This document shows, piece after piece, positions 57,783 through 64,000 of a stretch of 64,000 bases of DNA (position 1 is the first letter of the stretch; the number at the start of each line of letters is the position of its first letter). The notes under the pieces are model-generated. The model saw only the letters and a list, made by a program, of their open reading frames with translations. It was not told the DNA's origin and did no database searches. The stretch covers positions 2,219,501 through 2,283,500 of the forward strand of contig NC_014410.1 in NCBI RefSeq assembly GCF_000145615.1, read 5' to 3'. The stretch comes from Thermoanaerobacterium thermosaccharolyticum DSM 571. Lineage in GTDB: Bacteria; Bacillota; Thermoanaerobacteria; Thermoanaerobacterales; Thermoanaerobacteraceae. A program made the position numbers and the translations under genes.

Positions 57783-58427
57783 TTATAAAACTTTGACTAA
57801 TGTACTATTATCAAATTCAAATACTTCATCACATAGTAATCTAATGTCTTCACTTATATGACTTGCAATTAATATTGTTGTACCATTTTTCTTGAGATTA
57901 AAAAGCAAATTTCTTATATTGATAACACCATTTTTATCCAGACCATTAAATGGTTCATCCAATATTAAAATTTTTGGATTTTCCATTATTGCTTGCGCTA
58001 TTGCCAGCCTCTGTCTCATTCCAAGTGAATATTTCTTTACTTTCTTATTGCTATCATTTTCTAAACCAACTAATTTTAATACATCTTTTATCTCTTTTTC
58101 ACCTATAATATTCCTTATTGATGCTAAATATTTCAAATTATAATATCCGGAATAGTCATCTAAAAATCCCGGACTTTCTATAATAACTCCTAAATCAGGC
58201 GGAAAATCTATATCTTTTCCTAATTTTTTATTGTGTATAAAGACATCGCCGTCAGTAGGTAACATTAGACCAGACAGAATCTTAAAAAGGACCGATTTAC
58301 CACATCCATTATAGCCTGTAAATCCGTAAATTTTCCCTTTTGTCAATTCAAAATTTACATTCTCGAATATAACTTTATCTTTGAATCTTTTGCTCAGATT
58401 TGAAACTTTTATAACTATTTCATCCAT
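57783..58427 (-). CDS. ABC transporter ATPase, module 1 (lantibiotic/peptide type)
   Basis: 214 residues; Walker A GYNGCGKSVLF, Q-loop position reads VIIESPGF (Glu in place of Gln), signature YSLGMRQRLAIAQAIM, Walker B ILILDEPFNGLD, switch His in IASHISED. The IESP substitution and small size fit ABC ATPases of lantibiotic self-protection and bacitracin-type efflux. It is the last gene of module 1 and clearly related to the ATPase at 61676. Confidence 0.9.
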   Translation of the reverse strand: MDEIVIKVSNLSKRFKDKVIFENVNFELTKGKIYGFTGYNGCGKSVLFKILSGLMLPTDGDVFIHNKKLGKDIDFPPDLGVIIESPGFLDDYSGYYNLKYLASIRNIIGEKEIKDVLKLVGLENDSNKKVKKYSLGMRQRLAIAQAIMENPKILILDEPFNGLDKNGVINIRNLLFNLKKNGTTILIASHISEDIRLLCDEVFEFDNSTLVKVL

Positions 58428-58439
58428 TTTATCAACTCC

Positions 58440-59237
58440 TTAATCAATATCGATAATTGTTTCTTTATTTTTGATTGTCAAAAGGATAAACAAAATACTA
58501 AATATAATATTAAAAGCGAAAAATAAATATAATGGCAAATGGTTATAATTGTTAGAAAGAACATTCAATTTTGTTATTAAAATATGCTCGCCTAAGTAAA
58601 AATTCAATTTCGGCAGCGAAAAATTTAATATGTAAATAACGAAGACAACAACAAATCCTATATAAAGTTTTCTTGTAATTCTTGTAATATATAATTGCAC
58701 CATAGAAATAGTAAATGTACCTATAATTTGTGCAAAATACATATTAAACAATATCCTATATATAGAGTACAAATTTTTGTTGTATTTTGTATAATCATAA
58801 AATACATTGCTTATCCATGTGCCACTAAATATTAAACTTGATATTCCGTATAAAACCACATCATATATGAAAAAAAACATCACTATGACTATTAACATCG
58901 AAATAATATTCGATGTATAAAATAATTTATTGTTCATTATCCTTGGCAAAGTAAATATAGCATTTTTCCCCATCATATTATCCATATACATTTCTATTAC
59001 CATGGCTATCATAATATAAGGAAAAAATGCCAGCATCGTCTGTATTATGTTTATATTTTCTATATTATAGCCACCAAAAGATAATACAACCGAATCAAGT
59101 ATCGTTATATTTTGAAAATAGGAATTATAAACAACATTAAATATTGATAATGCTAAGGATAAGAAAGCAAAGATAAATAGCTTTTTATATATATATCTTA
59201 GGTTATAATTGAAAACTAACAATCCCAACTTATTCAT
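58440..59237 (-). CDS. ABC-2-type permease, module 1
   Basis: 265 residues, about six helices, with long AT-rich hydrophobic stretches (FAFLSLALSIFNVVYNSYF; YLFFAFNIIFSILFILL). No soluble domain. It lies between the ATPase and a second permease on one strand, so a heteromeric channel is likely. Confidence 0.75.
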   Translation of the reverse strand: MNKLGLLVFNYNLRYIYKKLFIFAFLSLALSIFNVVYNSYFQNITILDSVVLSFGGYNIENINIIQTMLAFFPYIMIAMVIEMYMDNMMGKNAIFTLPRIMNNKLFYTSNIISMLIVIVMFFFIYDVVLYGISSLIFSGTWISNVFYDYTKYNKNLYSIYRILFNMYFAQIIGTFTISMVQLYITRITRKLYIGFVVVFVIYILNFSLPKLNFYLGEHILITKLNVLSNNYNHLPLYLFFAFNIIFSILFILLTIKNKETIIDID

Positions 59238-59239
59238 TT

Positions 59240-60040
59240 CTATTTCAAAACAATCTCCTTTAAATTATATTTTAACAAAATATGTATGGCCACAATCATA
59301 ATTAATAGGTGAAAGTTGTTAGCCACAATAAACTCTATTAGATTATAATTTGAATTAAACGAAAAAATATATATATTTCCAATATCGAGTAAATTAATAA
59401 CGGGTATGTTTCTTAGATTCAATACTACAGTACTTATAAACACTATAATTATGCTTATAGCTAAACTTAAACCATAATTAACTGAAGTAAATCCTATAGC
59501 TAAAGCCATCTCCAACATGCCCAGCACAATTAAAGACAAGTTAAACCTTATATAATAAATAATAATGCTGCTAAAAGGTGTTAAATTTTTTGCAAACAAG
59601 GTGTACAAATCATCACCATTAATTGCGCTGCTGCTCCAATTGGGGCTATAGCCAAGATTTAGATATACGCCAATATAAACGCTGAAAATAATTAAAACCA
59701 AATAGATAATGCTTGTAACAAATATCAATATATTTTTTGATATAAGCCAATTTATTTTATTATCTAATCTTGTATGAACAAATGGTGTTATATTGCTATC
59801 ATTACATACATTGTAAATTAATAATAAAAATGTTGTCAAGAAGAAAATTCCATATATATAACGGCTTCCTAATAAGTAAAACACTCCATTCCAAAAATTA
59901 TCTTCTCTACTAAATACATTTGTCTTTATAGCCAAATACGGAAATATCATCATGTATAAAAAAATAATATATATACTTTTTTGCTTAACAACTCTTTTTA
60001 ATGTAAAGTTTACATAACCTTTTATAATACGTTTATCCAT
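59240..60040 (-). CDS. ABC-2-type permease, module 1
   Basis: A 266-residue membrane protein with about six helices (IFLYMMIFPYLAIKTNVFS; ISIIIVFISTVVLNL). It ends 3 bp before the next permease and overlaps the upstream permease by 8 bp. Confidence 0.75.
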   Translation of the reverse strand: MDKRIIKGYVNFTLKRVVKQKSIYIIFLYMMIFPYLAIKTNVFSREDNFWNGVFYLLGSRYIYGIFFLTTFLLLIYNVCNDSNITPFVHTRLDNKINWLISKNILIFVTSIIYLVLIIFSVYIGVYLNLGYSPNWSSSAINGDDLYTLFAKNLTPFSSIIIYYIRFNLSLIVLGMLEMALAIGFTSVNYGLSLAISIIIVFISTVVLNLRNIPVINLLDIGNIYIFSFNSNYNLIEFIVANNFHLLIMIVAIHILLKYNLKEIVLK

Positions 60041-60857
60041 TCTTTAGCACCACTTTATAGTTTATATAGTATGTTATTATTCCTATTGCCAATAATCCTA
60101 AATTAAGAATGATAAAATGCAATATGTCATAGCTTTTATTGTAAAAAAAATTGTAGGCATTTGTCATTGAATAATTTTGATTAATATTAAATATAGCTAT
60201 TTCATAAATTATAAAAAATATATATGGCAAAGTGTAAATAATGTATTTTTTATTAAAAAAACTTGTAATACCAGCAGAAAACCCCGCAAAAGAAAATCCT
60301 AAAATAAAATGCATTATAAATACAATAAATATGTATTTATTTGGATCTTTAAAAAATATACTACTATATAGTCCATCTGGTGCGCCTCTTGAACGCAATA
60401 TTGATACTGGTAAAATCTCATTTCTTGCAACCAATAACAAAATTATATAATAAATTAATTCGGGCAAAACCAATGCTATTCCACCCATGATACCATTCAC
60501 AATAAATTTGATATGATGATATTTTTTTAAACCTATTCTGGATATACTGAAATAATTAAATTTTTTATTCCTCTCGTATATATATGAATAAGTAAAAGGT
60601 AAAATTATCATAAACACAAAAAAAGTCTTAATAAGATAATAACTCTGACTCCAAATTAAATACGCATTCTGTCCAGGTCTTATTACATTTTCATAATACA
60701 ACTTTTTATCTGATATATCTGGTGAATTTATATTGGCAAATGCAGCCGGTTTTAATATGGATTGATACGCAGACAAAAATAATAATAAAAGCGAAACTAA
60801 TACTACGAATAATAATTTTTTATCAAATAAGGCTCTTTTAAATTCCTCTCTCAACAT
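60033..60857 (-). CDS. ABC-2-type permease, module 1
   Basis: 274 residues from ATG 60857 (GGAG 8 nt upstream; 60866 is the ORF limit). It starts with a short cytoplasmic helix (LREEFKRALFDKKLLF) then six helices, with a large first outer loop. Third permease of the module, overlapping the next gene. Confidence 0.75.
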   Translation of the reverse strand: MLREEFKRALFDKKLLFVVLVSLLLLFLSAYQSILKPAAFANINSPDISDKKLYYENVIRPGQNAYLIWSQSYYLIKTFFVFMIILPFTYSYIYERNKKFNYFSISRIGLKKYHHIKFIVNGIMGGIALVLPELIYYIILLLVARNEILPVSILRSRGAPDGLYSSIFFKDPNKYIFIVFIMHFILGFSFAGFSAGITSFFNKKYIIYTLPYIFFIIYEIAIFNINQNYSMTNAYNFFYNKSYDILHFIILNLGLLAIGIITYYINYKVVLKNG

Positions 60858-60955
60858 ATTTACCACTCCAGATTTTTTATTATGTAAAATAACTCACAAA
60901 GAATTTGCTCATATCATGAAAAAGATTTTTGAAAATTAGCATTTAATATGCGGAT

Positions 60956-61660
60956 CTATTTATATTTTCTTAATACTTCGTTTTTTATGCTTTCATACCT
61001 ATTTGCAACATCACTATCTGACGTTATTATATCCAAATCTTTAACATCACCATATTTTAACCCTTGATTTATTTTTTTCTCATCTACTGCAATAACTTCG
61101 CCTATATCTTTTAACTTGTACTTGCCATAAGGCACCGAAGTAAACAAAAAACTAATGCCTTCATTGTTTTTATAATGATATCCCTGTGGAGCCTTTATCT
61201 TCCTTAAAAAAACGATATATTCATCGTTGTTGTGCATAAAATTGTAACCCCATTGAGAATAAAATGTTTTGTTATATACATCAAAAAAACAAGGTTCATA
61301 AATATATACATAATTTTTGCCTTTTAAATCATTTCCTTTGTATATCTTAACAACATTTACTTTTGTATACAATGTATTATTTAATGTTTTCCTATCATCT
61401 TCTGCCCTCACTTTTAAAATATAATCAGATTTAAGTTCAAGATCTGATAGGCTTTTTATATTTTCCACATAAAAACTTTTATAAAATGCCCTATCGGAAT
61501 CAACATCTCCCACAACTATTTTATAATCATCTATATCATTTGAAATTCTAGAAAAAGAAACATTGTCTTTGTATGAAAACTTCGTAAAAATTCCTACCAC
61601 AGCACCGATTACAACCAAAGATACGACAATCGAGAGCAAAACCTTATCTAATTTTTTCAT
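60956..61660 (-). CDS. Membrane-anchored extracytoplasmic protein within the ABC cluster
   Basis: 234 residues: an N-terminal anchor helix (VLLSIVVSLVVIGAVVGIF) then a soluble beta-rich domain (YILKVRAEDDRKTLNNTLYTKVNVVKIYKGN; DEYIVFLRKIKAPQGYHY). No lipobox. Similar domains occur beside lantibiotic or peptide ABC systems in Firmicutes. A peptide-capturing or sensing role is a guess. It sits between the two ABC modules. Confidence 0.7.
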   Translation of the reverse strand: MKKLDKVLLSIVVSLVVIGAVVGIFTKFSYKDNVSFSRISNDIDDYKIVVGDVDSDRAFYKSFYVENIKSLSDLELKSDYILKVRAEDDRKTLNNTLYTKVNVVKIYKGNDLKGKNYVYIYEPCFFDVYNKTFYSQWGYNFMHNNDEYIVFLRKIKAPQGYHYKNNEGISFLFTSVPYGKYKLKDIGEVIAVDEKKINQGLKYGDVKDLDIITSDSDVANRYESIKNEVLRKYK

Positions 61661-61675
61661 TCAACACACCTCTTT

Positions 61676-62311
61676 TTATGATTGTATTACCGAACCATCG
61701 TCAACTTTGTATTTAACATCTGATAATATATCTATGTCATCTTTGTTGTGGCTTGCAATAAGTATAAGCGCCCCCCTCTTCTTTTCTTCTATCAATATTT
61801 CTCTTACAAGCTGTACGCCATTTTCATCAAGTGAATTTGTAGGCTCATCTAGAATTATGATATCAGGTCGTTCCATAATAGCTTGAGCAATTGCAAGACG
61901 TTGTTTCATTCCTAAAGAATATTTTTTATATATTCTTCTGTCATCTGGATCTAGACCGACTCTTTTTATAGATTTTCTAATATCTTCATCACCTATTATG
62001 TTTTTTATTGATGATAGAACTTTTAAATTCTCAAAACCTGTATAATGATCCCAAAACCCTGGTGATTCAATTATTACGCCTATACTCTCTGGAAAAGATA
62101 TATCTCTATGCAGAACTTTATTATTTATTGTTATCGTACCAGACGTCGGCTTGATCAAGCCACATAACGCTCTAAAAAGCATTGTCTTTCCAGACCCATT
62201 TCTGCCAAAAAAGCCGTATATTGTACCCTTTTCAAGATTTAGATTAATACTTTTTAATATCTCATTTTGTCCTATATTTTTGCTAAGGTTTGTTACTTCT
62301 AAATATCCCAT
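61676..62311 (-). CDS. ABC transporter ATPase, module 2 (lantibiotic/peptide type)
   Basis: 211 residues; Walker A GRNGSGKTML, VIIESPGFWDHYTGF at the Q-loop, signature YSLGMKQRLAIAQAIM, Walker B IIILDEPTNSLD, IASHNKDD. Close paralogue of the module 1 ATPase (shared IIESPGF, KKYSLGM and NIIG blocks), so the modules arose by duplication. The RBS is AAGGAGG. Confidence 0.9.
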   Translation of the reverse strand: MGYLEVTNLSKNIGQNEILKSINLNLEKGTIYGFFGRNGSGKTMLFRALCGLIKPTSGTITINNKVLHRDISFPESIGVIIESPGFWDHYTGFENLKVLSSIKNIIGDEDIRKSIKRVGLDPDDRRIYKKYSLGMKQRLAIAQAIMERPDIIILDEPTNSLDENGVQLVREILIEEKKRGALILIASHNKDDIDILSDVKYKVDDGSVIQS

Positions 62312-62325
62312 TCTACATTGCCTCC

Positions 62326-63126
62326 TTATATTATATCTTTATGTTGAAACACATATATTCCATAAATCACAATGATAAAACATGATAAAATTAAATATGA
62401 AATTGAATCAATTATTGAAAAATTCTTTATGCTAAATTCAAACATGTACAAATTATTATACATGCTATTCATACTGTGCCATGCCAAAATTCCATGGCTA
62501 ACTGGAAGTAGCTTTAACAAATAAATTTTCATTTTGAAATATTCATAAATGAATGAAGACAGCAATAGTGAAAATATATCTACAAATAAAGCTATCAGAA
62601 AGCTGTATATTACATCTATTTTTAACGATAAAATATTTATTATCAATATATATTCATAATTTAACAGTACCGTTAATATAAACATAGTCAGTATTAACTC
62701 GATTCCTTTGTAAATATATAACATTTTATATCCAACAACAGTACCAATTATGTACGTTATTAAAAACATTATAAAGTAAAATAAAATGACAAATTTAAAT
62801 AAATCGTAAGTCTTGCCAATAACCCATTTGCCTCTTCTATTAGTACGAGTAAAAATATAAACACCATTCTTGTCTAATTCACCAGCAACAAATTCCTTTA
62901 AAATCCACATCAATGTCATTTGAGGTAAAACCCATTTTAAAAATGGCGTTACATATTTAATAGTCCTAATATCTACAAAACCGTATACTGCAAAAAATAA
63001 GCCTTCCAACGAATTAATTCCATATAAATTTGTTAAATAAACATTGTATAAACCAAGCAAAATAGCAATTACTAAACCGTATATTATTATTTTTTTATTC
63101 ATTTCGTTTTCTAATAATTTCCTCAT
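62326..63126 (-). CDS. ABC-2-type permease, module 2
   Basis: 266 residues from ATG 63126 (TTGGAG upstream), beginning two bases after the upstream stop; the longer frame to 63174 lies inside the neighbour. About six helices, with a first outer loop and TRTNRRGKWVIGKTYDLFKFV before helix 3. Confidence 0.75.
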   Translation of the reverse strand: MRKLLENEMNKKIIIYGLVIAILLGLYNVYLTNLYGINSLEGLFFAVYGFVDIRTIKYVTPFLKWVLPQMTLMWILKEFVAGELDKNGVYIFTRTNRRGKWVIGKTYDLFKFVILFYFIMFLITYIIGTVVGYKMLYIYKGIELILTMFILTVLLNYEYILIINILSLKIDVIYSFLIALFVDIFSLLLSSFIYEYFKMKIYLLKLLPVSHGILAWHSMNSMYNNLYMFEFSIKNFSIIDSISYLILSCFIIVIYGIYVFQHKDII

Positions 63127-63127
63127 A

Positions 63128-63901
63128 TTATTCACTCCAATATATATCCATACGCTTACATACATAATATCCATAAATATATAGAATTACGTAAATCAAT
63201 AAAAACCATAATACATAAATCAAATCCATATAATTGAATGCGAATCTATTTGTATTGAATTTGTATACAAGAACCATATAATATTCTACTGATCTTATCT
63301 TCAAAGAAAAAATCTGCTGAAATGAAAACTGCTGGATTACGTATACTAACAATATAATGCCATACGTTAAAACATATCCAATCCACGTTTTTTTTATGAT
63401 TAGTGTAAATATTTCATAAAGCAGTGAAAAAATTAAGAAGCCAAGTAATTGTAACAAAAAACCTGTAAATAAAAATATAAAAAATCTTGAATCTAATTTT
63501 TCACCGTTGCCGCTAAAAATTACATTTACAATCATCACTAAATTAATTATTGTTACATATATAAATGAATACAAAAACATTCCAAAATTTTTATCTCTCC
63601 ACCATCTTTTTATGTCATTGTACTTGAGTATTACTTTATACCTATCAAAAATATCAATATTAAATTCTAAAATTGATAAAAACAACGGAATGATAACCAA
63701 AAGCACAATGTTTACCTTAAAAAAGTCATTGTACATATAATATAAAAAGTCTTTATTTTGCACTCTATTTACTTGGTTCATAAAATCTCCGCTGTACTTT
63801 AAGGCATTGTATATGCCTAAAACTATCAGTATAGATATTATCAAATACAATCTCTTACTTTTTAACAACATCTTTATCATCAAACTGTGTATTATTTTCA
63901 T
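63128..63901 (-). CDS. ABC-2-type permease, module 2
   Basis: 257 residues from ATG 63901 (GGGAGCAGG upstream; ATG 63916 is the ORF limit). About six helices, starting MKIIHSLMIKMLLKSKRLY, with a KYNDIKRWWRDKNFGMF cytoplasmic loop. Confidence 0.75.
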   Translation of the reverse strand: MKIIHSLMIKMLLKSKRLYLIISILIVLGIYNALKYSGDFMNQVNRVQNKDFLYYMYNDFFKVNIVLLVIIPLFLSILEFNIDIFDRYKVILKYNDIKRWWRDKNFGMFLYSFIYVTIINLVMIVNVIFSGNGEKLDSRFFIFLFTGFLLQLLGFLIFSLLYEIFTLIIKKTWIGYVLTYGIILLVYVIQQFSFQQIFSLKIRSVEYYMVLVYKFNTNRFAFNYMDLIYVLWFLLIYVILYIYGYYVCKRMDIYWSE

Positions 63902-63918
63902 TATACCTGCTCCCATCG

Positions 63919-64000
63919 CTATTTAACTATATCTATTTCATACTTAAACCCCTTTAAAATAATTATCGAAAGACTTACTGATAGCAATAATACTATCCAT
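63919..64000 (-). CDS. C-terminal end of an upstream membrane protein, truncated by window edge
   Basis: A minus-strand frame enters from beyond base 64000, reads a hydrophobic helix (IVLLLSVSLSIIILKG) and a short tail FKYEIDIVK, then stops 2 bp before the next gene's ORF. Probably another member of the ABC cluster. Too short to classify. Confidence 0.4.
   Translation of the reverse strand, partial: WIVLLLSVSLSIIILKGFKYEIDIVK

Overview
The window is AT-rich, low-GC Gram-positive DNA. Its gene content is that of a strictly anaerobic, thermophilic, spore-forming Firmicute: a single-chain pyruvate:ferredoxin oxidoreductase, a Re-type citrate synthase candidate beside an Aquifex-type aconitase, a eukaryote-like NADP isocitrate dehydrogenase, riboswitch-controlled corrinoid salvage and Spo0A-type boxes. 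Thermoanaerobacterium or a close relative is the best guess. This rests on protein character, not on a database search.

Layout. 1-2.5 kb: pantothenate operon (panE-like fragment, panB, panC, panD). 2.5-5.6 kb: CapA-like protein, tyrS, HD nucleotidase. 5.6-9.4 kb: aconitase, Re-citrate synthase candidate, and a decapitated BglG/LicT antiterminator lying directly behind a RAT/terminator leader. 9.4-11.1 kb: chemoreceptor. 11.2-19.6 kb: nucleoside salvage operon (BMP lipoprotein, ABC ATPase, two permeases, GntR regulator, cdd, deoB, pdp). 19.7-23.2 kb: formiminotransferase, cyclodeaminase and a DUF4914 PEPCK-like protein. 23.8-29.7 kb: PFOR, icd, an AEC carrier. 29.7-33.2 kb: a secreted-protein gene split by a 260-bp IS200/IS605-type MITE, a 1.8-kb DDE insertion sequence, an FMN-binding lipoprotein. 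33.5-38.1 kb: VIT/ferritin-like protein, DnaJ/DUF5685 cluster, second MITE copy, queT under a preQ1-I riboswitch, vapBC. 38.2-48.9 kb: one eleven-gene corrinoid uptake and assembly operon (btuFCD, cbiA, cobQ, cbiB, cblT, cblS, cobD, cobU, cobS) behind a cobalamin riboswitch.

48.9-57.8 kb is an accessory region built from duplicated cassettes. Each of two copies holds an Rpn-type nuclease gene, a near-identical leader with phased Spo0A-like boxes and an RBS-proximal hairpin, a secreted protein with a shared signal peptide, and a 38-43 residue one-helix microprotein. A third, partial leader lies between them, and an IS21 element has broken the second rpn copy. 57.8-64.0 kb holds two related ABC-transporter modules of the lantibiotic/antimicrobial-peptide type, running off the end of the window.

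How it fits together: PFOR, Re-citrate synthase, aconitase and Icd can feed an oxidative half-TCA branch to 2-oxoglutarate for glutamate. The corrinoid operon takes up incomplete corrinoids and, lacking cobT, appears to use alpha-ribazole uptake and kinase (CblT/CblS) for the lower ligand. The 49-64 kb region is the best candidate for an undescribed system: sporulation-linked secreted peptides with microproteins and nearby efflux or immunity transporters.
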